Source of the DNA: Pontibacter mangrovi
GTDB lineage: Bacteria > Bacteroidota > Bacteroidia > Cytophagales > Hymenobacteraceae
Reading direction: 5' to 3'
Assembly: GCF_006385705.1 (NCBI RefSeq)
Contig: NZ_VFRQ01000007.1
Coordinates: 1-64,000, forward strand
Length of the DNA stretch: 64,000 nucleotides
Position numbers and translations under genes: made by a program. Shown here piece by piece: positions 52,362 to 62,056 of the stretch (position 1 is its first letter; every line of letters starts with the position of its first letter). The notes beneath the pieces were generated by a model. The model saw nothing but the letters and a program-made list of their open reading frames with translations, did not search any database and was not told where the DNA came from.

Positions 52362-54056
52362 TTAGAATGAGTAAGTTACGCCTCCTATCAGGTTTATACT
52401 TTTGTTCGGGTAGTATACGAATCGCTCATATTTTTTCCCGAACAGGTTATTTGCCATCAAAAACACGGTAAAGTTATTGGTGAATTTGTAGTCCGCCTTT
52501 AGGTTCAGATCCACGATCGAGTCGGTCTTCCGCAGTTCTGTGGTTCCGTCCGCATGTGTTATCCGGCCAAATGAATCCCCAATATAATAAAGTTCTGAAT
52601 TAAAGAGAATCTTATCATAGAAGTTGTAGGTGCCGTAAACGCTGGCCATCAGTTCTGGGCGGTGGAAGGGCTGCTCCAGGCTAGCCATGTTATAGCTGTT
52701 ATAATCAGCCTTTAAACCAAGCCGCACCTCGTCTGAATAATTAAAAGAGGCCTCGCCAAAAATATTAAATACGTTTGTCACGCCGTCGTCGTAAAGCAGG
52801 ACAAACTTGGAGGGGTCAGCTTCTGAGTTGTTGTAGAAGTACAGGTTACGGAAGTTTTGGTAGGCTACGCGCCCGTTCAGGTGCACGTAGTTGGCAATGT
52901 TGGCCTGAAAGCCGCCATAGATCTCCAGCCCTTTGTTAACATCGGCTACCTGCACGTTCGGGGCCAGATATGGATTTTCCTGCGTCAGCTCATATAAAGA
53001 AGTTCTTTCAAGGTCGCCCCCTATTCCGCCGTAAATCAACAGGTTGCCTTCTATCGGCTCCAAGCCAACACGAACCGTAGGGTACACGTTGAACTGGCGC
53101 GCGTCGTTCACCTCGTCGCCGGTATAGGCTACCTTAGCACCAATGGTCAGGCGCACCACGTTAAACTGGCGCTCGTAAGCTGCCAGCAGCTTAAACAGGC
53201 CGCGGCTAACGTCGGCAGAGTCTTTGTGCGACAGCAGGGAAAGGTCGGCATCCACTTTAAAAGCAGACACATCATCAATTCCATACTCGCTGCGGAAGTC
53301 CACGGCAAAGTTGCTTTCGCTCATGTCATAGTTGTCGTTGATGTAGCGGAAGCGCGCATTGGTCTTGTACAGGAAAGGAGCGTTGGAGTTCTGGTTATGG
53401 AAGAAGCCTTGCGCCTGAATGCGGTTAAACACCTGCTTGATCGTGTCGCGGTCTACTTCCATGTCATTTTCCAGCAACGGCTCATACCCGTAGAAGTAGC
53501 GTTTCTCCCGGCCATACTTCAGGTCGCCGCCTACGGTCAGCCCTCTTAGGTAGCGCTCTCCGTGCAGGCTTAAATCCGATTGCGAAACTGCGGAGTTTTC
53601 TTTATCCACCGGGCCTCTGGAAGAGGACACATGGCTGACGTTGGCACCGATGCTGCCGTCTTTGCTGCGCTTGTTATGGAAGTATCCCTTCAGGTACAGC
53701 GTACCGTAGTTACCCAAACCGGCTTTTATATAATTGCCATACAGCTTGGTAAGTTCATCCTGCTTTATGGTAAGCACCTTTAGCTGCAGGTCGATGTCCT
53801 GCTCGGGCAGGCGGTAATCCGAGAAGCGATAACGCACGTTCCGGTCAGCCACCTCCGGCGGGTTGATGCGGAACTTCTCATAATTACGGGCTGCCTGCGG
53901 CAATTCAATCACGCGGTTCTTCTCCACTACCACCTCGGCATCCTCCAGTTTTCCGCCCTCAGACCAACCCTGGTTCTGGGCCTGCGCGGTATTCAGATAG
54001 CTGTAGCCTACGCTCAGCACAATGGCAAGGGAGGCTAATCTCATTTTATTTTTCAT
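52362..54056 (-). CDS. TonB-receptor-like outer-membrane barrel without a clear plug
   Basis: 564 residues, signal peptide (MKNKMRLASLAIVLSVGYSY ... AQA). A short N-terminal segment is followed by barrel strands up to the C-terminal Phe (LIGGVTYSF). The receptor-like C-terminal strand FTVFLMANNLFGKKYERFVYYP resembles TonB-dependent receptors, but I see no plug domain (no RGG motif) and the chain is 200 residues shorter than usual. It is encoded with its own ExbB-ExbD-TonB set. Confidence 0.78.
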   Translation of the reverse strand: MKNKMRLASLAIVLSVGYSYLNTAQAQNQGWSEGGKLEDAEVVVEKNRVIELPQAARNYEKFRINPPEVADRNVRYRFSDYRLPEQDIDLQLKVLTIKQDELTKLYGNYIKAGLGNYGTLYLKGYFHNKRSKDGSIGANVSHVSSSRGPVDKENSAVSQSDLSLHGERYLRGLTVGGDLKYGREKRYFYGYEPLLENDMEVDRDTIKQVFNRIQAQGFFHNQNSNAPFLYKTNARFRYINDNYDMSESNFAVDFRSEYGIDDVSAFKVDADLSLLSHKDSADVSRGLFKLLAAYERQFNVVRLTIGAKVAYTGDEVNDARQFNVYPTVRVGLEPIEGNLLIYGGIGGDLERTSLYELTQENPYLAPNVQVADVNKGLEIYGGFQANIANYVHLNGRVAYQNFRNLYFYNNSEADPSKFVLLYDDGVTNVFNIFGEASFNYSDEVRLGLKADYNSYNMASLEQPFHRPELMASVYGTYNFYDKILFNSELYYIGDSFGRITHADGTTELRKTDSIVDLNLKADYKFTNNFTVFLMANNLFGKKYERFVYYPNKSINLIGGVTYSF

Positions 54057-54086
54057 GATGATTCTCTTCTTAATCCGAAACTCTGA

Positions 54087-57000
54087 TTAGTTCTGCTGCC
54101 CGGTAGTGTCCGCCGGCATGCCTGTTGTGTCCACCGGCTGCTCCATAAGGCTCGTGTCAGGCTGCTGCAGGTTCTGCGGCTGTGCCTGCTGCTGCGGCTT
54201 GCCATCCAGCTTCGCCAGTTTCTGCTTCGCCTCAGCCACAACCTCTTCGTTCGGTGCGTTCTCTATAATCGAGTTTAGCGTAGCGCGCGCCTGGAACATT
54301 TCATTCTGGGCAGCATACACATCGGCTATCAGCAGGAAGGTTTTGCCCAGCCAGAAATCATAGTTGCCGAACTTGTTGCTGAACTCAAAGGCATGGTCCA
54401 GCGCCTCCTGATATTTCTTCTGCTTATACTGCAGCTCAGAGACCAGGTAGTGCGCCTCCGCCCCGTGCACATCGCTGGCTGAGGTAACGGTCTCCTCCAG
54501 CTCCTTCTGCGCCTGCGCCAAGTTCCCTTGCGCCAGCGTAGACTTGGCACGGAAAAGGAGCGCTGAGTTATAGGCGTTCAGCGAGGCGTTGCCCTGGCTG
54601 ATCAACTCATTCGCTACGCGTTTGGTAGCGGCATAATCATTGGTGCGGAAGTAGCTTTGCATCAGCCCAAGCAGAGCGGTCTGCTGCTCCTTGCGGTTCG
54701 TAGCCAGGTCGCGGAGGCGGCCATAGTACTTAATGGCCTCGGCGTAGTTCTGCGCCTCAAACTCCATGTCTGCTACGCGTTGGATAGCGCGATTCACAAA
54801 CTCAGAGCGGTTTTCCTTCACCACCTGCTTCATCATCTCCACGCCTGCCTGTTTGTTATCGCTGCGCAGGTAAGAGTCTGCCAGGTAATAACGCGCATCA
54901 GGCACAAAGCTGCTGCTTGGGTAAGTTTTAACGTACGACTCCAGTTTGGCAGCGGCCTCTTTGTAGTTCTGGTTAAAGTATAGCGTCTTGGCTGCCTCAA
55001 ACTCAATGCTTTCCAAAGCATCGCTTTCAGGGTTAGCCGATTTATACTTGTCTACATACTGATCGAATTCGCTGCTGCGGTTCTCCTGCCCCAGCACTTC
55101 CTGCAGGCTGTACAGCGCGCCGCTGGCCACCTTTGAATCCGGAAATTCTGATAGCACCCGCTGCTGGTCGGCAATGGCCAGGTCGTTCTGGCGTAGGTTG
55201 GAGTAGGCGATGCCGCGTTTCTGCAGGGCATTTGGCACCAGCCTGCTTTCCGGCATTCCGTCGATAAGGCGGGTAAAGCCTTGTACGGCGGCCTGGTAGT
55301 TGCCCGACTCAAAGTCGATAACGGCATACTGGTACAGGGCATCGTCGCGGAAGCGGGACTTTTCATAGTTGTTGAGCAGCTCGAGCAGCGCATCTTTGGC
55401 CTTCTGGTTCTGGTTCAGGATGCTCAGCACCACGCCTTTCTGGAACATGGCGTAGTCACGGTCCGGGGAGCTGCTGCCGATCACGCGCTCGTAAAGGCGC
55501 AGCGCCTCATTGTAGTTTTTGCTCACATAATAGGTGTCAGCCAGGCGAACCGTGGCATCGTTGTAATTCGGGTTGCTTGGCTGAGTGTTGTCCACAAAGG
55601 CCTTAAAGTGCGTCAAGGCTTTGTCGTACTGCTTGGTGTTAAAGTACGCATACCCAATGCCATAGCGCGACTTGATGTAGTAATCCTCTTTCGGGCTCGG
55701 CGCCGTGCGGAAAACGGCAGCGTAGCTGTTAATCGCATCGTTGTAGCGCTGCCCGATGGAGTAAGCCTCCCCTTTCACAAAGTGGCTGGCCGCCGTAACC
55801 TCCTTGTCGTACGGGTACTGCAGCGACTTATCGAGCATGGCCACTGCCTGCGGGAACTTGCTGTCGTTAAACAGGTTCACGCCATGGTAGTAGGTCACCC
55901 GCTGGTAGGTCTGCAGAATGCGCCAGCTTTTCTTCTCCATCGCCTCGATATGGCGGATAGCGGCCGCATAATCGTTGGAGCCAAAGTATGATTCGCTCAG
56001 CAAACGGTCGGCCTCTTCTGCCTCCTCCGAGTTCGGGAAATTCTTCGTGAAATCGGACAGCGAGTTGATCACCTCGCGGAAGTTGCCCAAGTCAAAATTC
56101 ACCTGCGCATACTTGAGCGTGGCGGATTCTGTTACCTGCTTGTCCTGATCATTCTTGCGGGCCTGGTCGAAAGCCGTGAGCGCGAACTGCTTGTTATCAT
56201 CTTTCAGGTAGCTCAGGCCCAGGTAATACGCAGCGTTCTGCCCCAGCGAGTCCTTTTTCAGGGCCACCGCCTTCAGGTTTGCAATGGCATTCTTGTAGTT
56301 GTTGTTCTTATAGTCGGTATAACCGATTTTATACTGTACCACAGGGTCCAGGGAGCGTTTGCCATCGGCGTACTGGCTAAAGTACTTTTCAGCGGTCTTA
56401 TACTCCCCGCGCTGGTAGTAAGCGTCGCCTACCAGCAAGGCTATTTCATCTCGCTGCTGCACCTCCGGCTTTTGGGCCAGGGCCGCCTCACCGTAGCGGA
56501 TCACCTCGTAAACATCGTTCTCCTTGTACAGGATCTCTGTGATCATGTAGGGCACAATGCGCGCGTAGGCTTCGTTTTTCTCCGCTATTTTCAGGTCCTC
56601 TTTGGCGGCGGCGTAATCGCCTTTGCGGTAAGCGATATAGCCGGCATAGTAGTTTGAGGCGTAGGCGAAGCGATGCTCATCTTCCCGGAAACCCGTTGTT
56701 TTGTTCTTGTCGAACCAGATCTTGGCGTTGTCGAAATCCTTGGTGGCGAAATAAGAGTAGCCCAGCTTAAACTCCAGCTCTTTGTTCTGCTTTATACTTA
56801 GCAGGTGTGTGGGCGCGTCTTTCAACAGCTCCACAGCCCTTTCATACTCCTTCTGCTCAAAGTAGTACAGGCCAAGCTCGTAGTTAGCCAGCGCGGTTTT
56901 GGGGTGGGTCGGGAACTTCTTGGCGAAGTTAAGCACCAGCTGCTCTGCATCCGGGTGCAGCAGGTATAAGCCGCTCAGGGCATAGTAGTAGTGGGCATCG

Positions 57001-57203
57001 GCCGACTTGGCATCGTTGCCGATCAGCTCGATATACTTTTTAAAAACCTCCTGCGCCGCGCCATACTTGGCCCGGTCAAATAGCTCGAGTCCCTCGTGAA
57101 AATATCGCTCCTCCGAGGTGAAGGCCTGCGTGTGCTGGGCCACCACCACATGCGAGCCGCCTGTAAGTACCGACGCTAGTGCTAGTTTGTAAGCTATCTT
57201 CAT
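54087..57203 (-). CDS. Large exported tetratricopeptide-repeat protein
   Basis: 1038 residues from the ATG at 57203, which opens on a signal peptide (MKIAYKLALASVLTGGSHVVVAQ). An upstream in-frame start at 57287 is rejected. The chain consists of about two dozen TPR units (typical phrase YYxGxxYxxxxxYxxAixxF) and ends in a Gln/Pro/Thr-rich tail (QQQAQPQNLQQPDTSLM). It is a protein-interaction scaffold in the periplasm or at the outer membrane. First gene of the operon with the barrel, HU/SPOR, ExbB, ExbD, TonB, FolC and TrmB genes. Confidence 0.88.
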   Translation of the reverse strand: MKIAYKLALASVLTGGSHVVVAQHTQAFTSEERYFHEGLELFDRAKYGAAQEVFKKYIELIGNDAKSADAHYYYALSGLYLLHPDAEQLVLNFAKKFPTHPKTALANYELGLYYFEQKEYERAVELLKDAPTHLLSIKQNKELEFKLGYSYFATKDFDNAKIWFDKNKTTGFREDEHRFAYASNYYAGYIAYRKGDYAAAKEDLKIAEKNEAYARIVPYMITEILYKENDVYEVIRYGEAALAQKPEVQQRDEIALLVGDAYYQRGEYKTAEKYFSQYADGKRSLDPVVQYKIGYTDYKNNNYKNAIANLKAVALKKDSLGQNAAYYLGLSYLKDDNKQFALTAFDQARKNDQDKQVTESATLKYAQVNFDLGNFREVINSLSDFTKNFPNSEEAEEADRLLSESYFGSNDYAAAIRHIEAMEKKSWRILQTYQRVTYYHGVNLFNDSKFPQAVAMLDKSLQYPYDKEVTAASHFVKGEAYSIGQRYNDAINSYAAVFRTAPSPKEDYYIKSRYGIGYAYFNTKQYDKALTHFKAFVDNTQPSNPNYNDATVRLADTYYVSKNYNEALRLYERVIGSSSPDRDYAMFQKGVVLSILNQNQKAKDALLELLNNYEKSRFRDDALYQYAVIDFESGNYQAAVQGFTRLIDGMPESRLVPNALQKRGIAYSNLRQNDLAIADQQRVLSEFPDSKVASGALYSLQEVLGQENRSSEFDQYVDKYKSANPESDALESIEFEAAKTLYFNQNYKEAAAKLESYVKTYPSSSFVPDARYYLADSYLRSDNKQAGVEMMKQVVKENRSEFVNRAIQRVADMEFEAQNYAEAIKYYGRLRDLATNRKEQQTALLGLMQSYFRTNDYAATKRVANELISQGNASLNAYNSALLFRAKSTLAQGNLAQAQKELEETVTSASDVHGAEAHYLVSELQYKQKKYQEALDHAFEFSNKFGNYDFWLGKTFLLIADVYAAQNEMFQARATLNSIIENAPNEEVVAEAKQKLAKLDGKPQQQAQPQNLQQPDTSLMEQPVDTTGMPADTTGQQN

Positions 57204-57298
57204 GTTTCCGTATAGGCCCCGCCGGGCCGTCTTTTGTTCAAAAGTAAAGAGGAAGTATAAATTAGCAGGCTTTACCTTGCTGCCCATACCCCCTCATC

Positions 57299-57306
57299 CA
57301 AAGTTA
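57299..57306 (-). promoter_or_regulatory. -7 element upstream of the TPR operon
   Basis: Minus-strand TAACTTTG fits TAnnTTTG, about 95 nt before the ATG at 57203. No clear -33 TTTG. AAGTATA (57253) lies in the presumed untranslated region. Confidence 0.45.
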
Positions 57307-57428
57307 GTAATTTTTAGAAAGCAGCCACCCCCTTTGTTCATTTTATGTGCACAAACGCACAGATATGGCAGAACAACTATATAATGACCAAAATGCCCTA
57401 ATATTGTATTGGGCCCTAAATTAGCTGC

Positions 57429-58475
57429 TCAGGAAGCCATGCTGCGCGGCACCGGGTGCAGCACCTTAAACACCAACTCCCGCAGAATATCGGCCTCGCT
57501 CATGTCGCCGCCGGAAATGCCTTTCACCTGCAAATCGGCCACCCGGATAAAGTGAATGATGTCCACGCAGCGCGGCAGCGGGTACACGCGCATGGCCTGC
57601 ATGTAGTCCTTCATCTTCCAGGCCTGGTTGCCCAGGCTCTTCTTCAGGCCCGCCTCCGACTTATCGGCCTGCGTGTGCAGCGTCAGGATTTTGGTGAAGA
57701 AGGTAAATAGCATCGTCAGGTTTGGGATGAGCGGGTTATTCTTAGGGTTAGCCTCAAAATAATGGATGATGCGGTTGGCTTTGAGGGCATCGCGGGCGAT
57801 GAGGGCCGCCTGCAGCTCAAAGATGTTATACTCCTTGCTAATCCCCACGTTTTCCTGCACCAGCCCCTCGTCTACGGTGGCCCCGGGCTTCAGGTTGATG
57901 AGCAGTTTGTCTATTTCATTGGCCAGACGCGAGAGGTCGGCACCGATGTACTCGCTCAGTAGCTGCACGGCAGGCTGCGTCGCCTTCATGCCTTTGCTTT
58001 TGAGGTAGCCGTTTATCCAGGCGGGCACCTGGTTGTCGTAGAGCTTTTTAGTAGTGAGCAGCACCGCGTGCTTCTGCACCGCCTTGGCCAGCGCCTTGCG
58101 TCCGTCCAGAGTTTTGTGCTTGTAGCAGAAAACAAGTATCGTGGACGGGAGCGGGTGCTGCAGGTAGGCTTCCAGTTGCCGCATGCCTTCCTCCTTCTCG
58201 ATATCCGCTATACTTTGCGCCTCCTTCACTATCACCACCGACCTGTCCGACATCATCGGGAAGCGCTTGGCCTGCAGCAGCACCTGCGACACATCCACAT
58301 CCTTTCCGTAGAGCACCACCTGGTTAAAGCCCTTCTCGTGCTCCTGCAGCGCGTGCTCCTCTATATAATCAGCAATGGTATCGACGTAATAGGACTCCTC
58401 CCCCTGCAGAAAGTATACAGGGGCAAACTGCCTTTGCTTGAGCTGCTCTAAAATGCCTTCGGGTGTCTGGGCCAT
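57429..58475 (-). CDS. holA: DNA polymerase III delta subunit
   Basis: 348 residues from the ATG at 58475 (MAQTPEGILEQLKQRQFAPV); a start 14 codons upstream is less likely. Clamp-loader subunit that opens the sliding clamp. Typical FLQGEESYYVDTIADYI, ILVFCYKHKTLDGRKALAKA and DLSRLANEIDKLLI segments. Preceded by a consensus promoter, so transcribed alone. Confidence 0.93.
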   Translation of the reverse strand: MAQTPEGILEQLKQRQFAPVYFLQGEESYYVDTIADYIEEHALQEHEKGFNQVVLYGKDVDVSQVLLQAKRFPMMSDRSVVIVKEAQSIADIEKEEGMRQLEAYLQHPLPSTILVFCYKHKTLDGRKALAKAVQKHAVLLTTKKLYDNQVPAWINGYLKSKGMKATQPAVQLLSEYIGADLSRLANEIDKLLINLKPGATVDEGLVQENVGISKEYNIFELQAALIARDALKANRIIHYFEANPKNNPLIPNLTMLFTFFTKILTLHTQADKSEAGLKKSLGNQAWKMKDYMQAMRVYPLPRCVDIIHFIRVADLQVKGISGGDMSEADILRELVFKVLHPVPRSMAS

Positions 58476-58536
58476 GGTGCTGTGTGGGTGTTGGGATAAA
58501 AAAACAGGGCAATTCATATTGGCAGCCCCGCTCTTA

Positions 58537-58566
58537 CAAATTTAAGGCATCCCCCCGAAACACAAA
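58537..58566 (-). promoter_or_regulatory. holA promoter
   Basis: Minus strand: TTTG (58563-58566), 18 nt, TAAATTTG (58537-58544), a perfect Bacteroidota promoter. AAGTATA (58565) overlaps the -33 box. Confidence 0.7.
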
Positions 58567-58676
58567 GTATAAAACCCGGAATAATGGCAGAACCGAAAAG
58601 CCGCCTCGTATGTTATACTTTACAGCCGCTGCCCCCGTTTGGCAAGTATGACTTTGGCAGGTTTAGTTTTCCCCTG

Positions 58677-59816
58677 ATGATGTTTTCCCATAAAAGAGCG
58701 CGGCGCCGTAGCCGGTTTCCCCAAAAAGTGGCGTTTTGGGCTTTGATGATGCTCACGCTGGTTACCATGCTTTCGGCGGTAGCGCCGGAGAATGGCCTAT
58801 CGCCTATTGTGCTGAAGACGGAGGCGCTGGCCTTTACGCCAAAAGAGTTTTATGTGGCCCGGGTGGTGGATGAGCGGGCAGATAAAAAAGCGGTCGCCCA
58901 CATCATACCGGCCCCGGCTCCCGGCAAAGCCCCGGTTGCCACTGCCATACCTGTAGACCTGCAGGGCGGCGGCCTGCAGGCCGTGCAGCGCTTTATCAGC
59001 AAAGGCATCCCGGCCAACGAAAACCTGCGCCCCATCATCATCACGTTAAAAGAGTTTGTGCTAAAAGAATCTCCGGCAGAAAACGGGCGCGTGCAGGGAC
59101 AGGCGGTAACTTCCATGAAGTTTGAGTTACAGGGCGAGGGCGAAGTTATACCTCTGACGGAATACAAAGGCGGCGTGCGCTACAACAGGCCAGCCAGCCA
59201 GGTGGAGGCGGTGGAGCCGGCGCTAAGGCAATCGCTGACGGGGGCGCTGGCCTGGTTTAACAAATGGATAGAAGAAAACGCCTCCACCAACCCGCGCCTG
59301 GCCAAAGGCATAAACGTGATTTTCACGGATTATACTTCCGCCTCCGCCGCTGATACGGTTTTCTACTCGCCTGACCGTCCGCTGAACTGGAACGATTTTA
59401 CCGGCAGCCCTGCCAAGCCCAGTAAGTATGCGGCCGCTGTTTTTCCGGGTTTTGCCTACGGGGGCCGCAGCGAGGTGGTAAACGGCGAACTACAGATCAT
59501 CCTTGACCTGAAAGTATACGTGCTGCAAAGCTCCTCCTGGGTAAAGCCCGACTCCCGCGACAACTACAGCCTGAACCACGAGCAGAAGCACTTTGATATT
59601 GCGAAGCTGGTGGCCGAGCGGTTTAAGCAGAAAATCACCCCTGCCATACTATCCGTGCAGGATTATAACAGCATCATACAGTACCACTGGATCGAGTCGT
59701 ACCGGGAGATGAACCAGCTGCAGGAACAGTACGACAACGAAACGCAGCACGGCCTGAACAAGGTGGCGCAGGAGCAGTGGAACAAGAAGATTGCAGAAGA
59801 GTTGGGGAACTTGTGA
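58677..59816 (+). CDS. DUF922-like putative zinc metalloprotease
   Basis: 379 residues from the ATG at 58677 (or 58680), which fronts a signal anchor (KVAFWALMMLTLVTMLSAVA). An upstream in-frame ATG at 58584 would add 31 residues. The C-terminal part shows SPDRPLNWNDFTG and NYSLNHEQKHFDIAKLVAERF, the pattern of DUF922 putative secreted metalloproteases with a HExxH-type zinc site (here HEQKH). The N-terminal half is unrecognised. Monocistronic. Confidence 0.7.
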   Translation: MMFSHKRARRRSRFPQKVAFWALMMLTLVTMLSAVAPENGLSPIVLKTEALAFTPKEFYVARVVDERADKKAVAHIIPAPAPGKAPVATAIPVDLQGGGLQAVQRFISKGIPANENLRPIIITLKEFVLKESPAENGRVQGQAVTSMKFELQGEGEVIPLTEYKGGVRYNRPASQVEAVEPALRQSLTGALAWFNKWIEENASTNPRLAKGINVIFTDYTSASAADTVFYSPDRPLNWNDFTGSPAKPSKYAAAVFPGFAYGGRSEVVNGELQIILDLKVYVLQSSSWVKPDSRDNYSLNHEQKHFDIAKLVAERFKQKITPAILSVQDYNSIIQYHWIESYREMNQLQEQYDNETQHGLNKVAQEQWNKKIAEELGNL

Positions 59817-59818
59817 AT

Positions 59819-60520
59819 TTACGAGCGGGCTTCTTTCAGCAATTTCTTCAGTTCATCTAAATCATCAGCATAGCCTACTAACCTGCCTTGCCTGTTCACT
59901 ACTATATAGGAAGGAACCTTTACTATGTAATAGCGCCTTTGGAATGAACCGCTGTTTGGCGCAATAAAAGACTTCACAGCAAGGGTAGCAAGTGCTTCAG
60001 CGGTTTCTTCTGCCGAACTATGCGTCACGATAATGGGCACCACTTCTTCTCTGTCACCCAGCTGGCTGATGAGGCTTTCAAACTGCGCTAGCAGTTGGAG
60101 GGTGGCAGCATTGAAGAAAGGCTCCCGCATATAAAGCTGAAAATTCAGCACAATCAGTTTGCCAGCCATCTTTTCAGACTCCAGCATTTCTCCATTCATC
60201 CCCTTCATCACGAACGGCGGAAACGCCTCCCCTTTCTTAGCACGCTTTGCTACGTCTATTCCCATAAACTCACCTCCTGTGTCGCTGCCTAAGACATAAG
60301 AGCTTGCCTCTCCATACTTGTCGATGTTCTCCGTGAGCGAAGTGTGGGGCTTATTTTTCGTCCGCTCCAGAAACTCTTCATATCTGATCTGTTTTCCCGT
60401 TGCCTCGTCGTAGATAATTGACTTTGGCCCTAAGGTTAAGGAGCGGCTCACACCGGCTTTTTGGGCAAAGCCAGGAGCAAGGGCCATAAGAAAGAGAAAA
60501 AGGAGTAGGTATGTTTTCAT
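59819..60520 (-). CDS. Thioredoxin-fold (TlpA-like) protein lacking the CxxC motif
   Basis: 233 residues from the ATG at 60520, chosen because it begins a clear signal peptide (MKTYLLLFLFLMALAPGFAQ). A frame reaching 60856 would run antisense into tyrS and is rejected. The redoxin fold is seen in FPPFVMKGMNGEMLESEKMAGKLIVLNFQ and VPSYIVVNRQGRLVGYADD, but where TlpA has WCxxC the chain reads LYMREPFF, with no Cys. Hence not an oxidoreductase of the usual type; perhaps a chaperone-like or structural role. Divergent from tyrS. Confidence 0.78.
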   Translation of the reverse strand: MKTYLLLFLFLMALAPGFAQKAGVSRSLTLGPKSIIYDEATGKQIRYEEFLERTKNKPHTSLTENIDKYGEASSYVLGSDTGGEFMGIDVAKRAKKGEAFPPFVMKGMNGEMLESEKMAGKLIVLNFQLYMREPFFNAATLQLLAQFESLISQLGDREEVVPIIVTHSSAEETAEALATLAVKSFIAPNSGSFQRRYYIVKVPSYIVVNRQGRLVGYADDLDELKKLLKEARS

Positions 60521-60639
60521 GTTTTGTGGTAAAGGTTTGTCTAAAACAACTTTAAATGTAGCGATACACGAATATAGTATAAATTTGATCATTCCGGCCC
60601 TTTCCTGCCTAACCTTCTCCCAATCTGCCAACTCTTTTT

Positions 60640-60647
60640 TATCTTTG
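60640..60647 (+). promoter_or_regulatory. -7 element of tyrS
   Basis: TATCTTTG fits TAnnTTTG, 26 nt before the tyrS ATG. No convincing -33 box. Confidence 0.5.
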
Positions 60648-60673
60648 CCCGGAACAGACGAACGAAGGTATAG

Positions 60674-61978
60674 ATGAATCTTATTGAAGAACTGCGTTGG
60701 AGAGGCATGCTCCATGATTTCATGCCGGGTACAGAAGAACAATTGGCCTCCGGAATGACTTCCGGCTACATCGGCTTTGACCCCACGGCCAAATCGCTGC
60801 ACATCGGCAACCTGGCCACCATTATGCTGCTGGTGCACCTGCAGCGCGCCGGCCATAAGCCGCTTGCCCTGGTGGGCGGCGCCACCGGCATGATCGGCGA
60901 CCCATCGGGCAAATCGGCAGAGCGCAACCTGCTGGACGAGGCCACGCTGCGCGAGAACCAGGAAGGCATCCGCCAGCAGCTGGAGAAATTCCTCGACTTT
61001 AACTGCGGGGCCAACTCAGCCGAGATCGTGAACAACTACGACTGGTTCAAGAACCTCAACTACCTGGATTTCCTGCGCGAGGTGGGCAAGCACATCACCG
61101 TGAACTACATGATGAGCAAGGACTCTGTAAAGAAGCGCATCAACGCCGACGAGGAAGGCGACCGCGCCGAGGGCCTCTCCTACACCGAGTTTGCTTACCA
61201 GCTAATTCAGGGCTACGACTTCTATCATCTCTATAAAAACAAAGAAGTAAAACTGCAGATGGGCGCCTCCGACCAGTGGGGCAACATCACCACAGGCACC
61301 GAACTGATCCGGCGCATGGATGGCGGCAAAGCCTACGCCCTGGTAGGAAAGCTGGTGACCAAATCGGATGGCACAAAATTCGGCAAGTCTGAGGGCGGCA
61401 ACGTATGGCTCGACCCGGCGCTTACCTCTCCTTACAAATTCTACCAGTTCTGGCTCAACCTGTCGGACGAGGAGGCGGAGAAGCTGATAAAGGTGTATAC
61501 ATTGCTCCCGCAAGATGAGATTGCACAGATTACCGAAGAGCACAAGGAAGCCCCGCACATGCGATTGCTGCAGAAAGCCCTGGCTAAAGATGTTACAATT
61601 CGGGTTCACTCCGAGGAAGATTATCTTGCTGCCGTAGATGCCTCTGAAATTTTATTCGGAAAAGGCGACTTCAATACCCTTAAGGGGCTAAAAGAGGATG
61701 TTTTGCTCTCTGTGTTTGAAGGCGTGCCACATATACAGGTGGCACAGGATGATTATGCAGGCGCAGCCACTGTAACGGATCTACTCTCTGACATTACCGG
61801 AGGCCAGGTGTTCGAGTCGAAGGGGGAGGCGCGCCGCATGATTAAGAACGGCGGCGTGAGCGTAAACCGCCAAAAGGTGCAGAGCGCGGATGAGGCTGTC
61901 GATTTTGAGCTGCTGCAGGGCAAGTACCTGGTGGTGCAGAAGGGTAAGAAGAACTACTACCTAATCTCAGTTAATTAA
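60674..61978 (+). CDS. tyrS: Tyrosyl-tRNA synthetase
   Basis: 434 residues, class I synthetase. HIGH-type signature [13 protein letters not shown], tyrosine pocket [17 protein letters not shown]-type [13 protein letters not shown], and a C-terminal S4 RNA-binding domain (~365-434, [17 protein letters not shown]). Normal length. The first two thirds are clearly more G+C-rich than the last third. Ends at a bidirectional terminator. Confidence 0.97.
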   Translation: MNLIEELRWRGMLHDFMPGTEEQLASGMTSGYIGFDPTAKSLHIGNLATIMLLVHLQRAGHKPLALVGGATGMIGDPSGKSAERNLLDEATLRENQEGIRQQLEKFLDFNCGANSAEIVNNYDWFKNLNYLDFLREVGKHITVNYMMSKDSVKKRINADEEGDRAEGLSYTEFAYQLIQGYDFYHLYKNKEVKLQMGASDQWGNITTGTELIRRMDGGKAYALVGKLVTKSDGTKFGKSEGGNVWLDPALTSPYKFYQFWLNLSDEEAEKLIKVYTLLPQDEIAQITEEHKEAPHMRLLQKALAKDVTIRVHSEEDYLAAVDASEILFGKGDFNTLKGLKEDVLLSVFEGVPHIQVAQDDYAGAATVTDLLSDITGGQVFESKGEARRMIKNGGVSVNRQKVQSADEAVDFELLQGKYLVVQKGKKNYYLISVN

Positions 61979-61993
61979 CTGATTACCAAATAG

Positions 61994-62041
61994 AATACAA
62001 CAAAAAAGGAGACCAAAACTGGCCTCCTTTTTTGTTGTATT
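61994..62041. terminator. Bidirectional terminator between tyrS and the histone-like gene
   Basis: Arms of 18 nt (61994-62011 and 62024-62041), AATACAACAAAAAAGGAG and its exact inverse, 12-nt loop, with A6 and T6 runs in the arms. Confidence 0.9.
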
Positions 62042-62056
62042 CAGTCTGTCTGAAAC

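Noticed and set aside
60521..60856. N-terminal extension of the Cys-less thioredoxin-like protein
   Set aside because: It would run antisense through the tyrS start and promoter; the ATG at 60520 begins a textbook signal peptide.
60674..61978. Change of G+C along tyrS as a possible chimera
   Set aside because: The first two thirds are more G+C-rich than the end, but the protein is uniformly typical and the shift is gradual.
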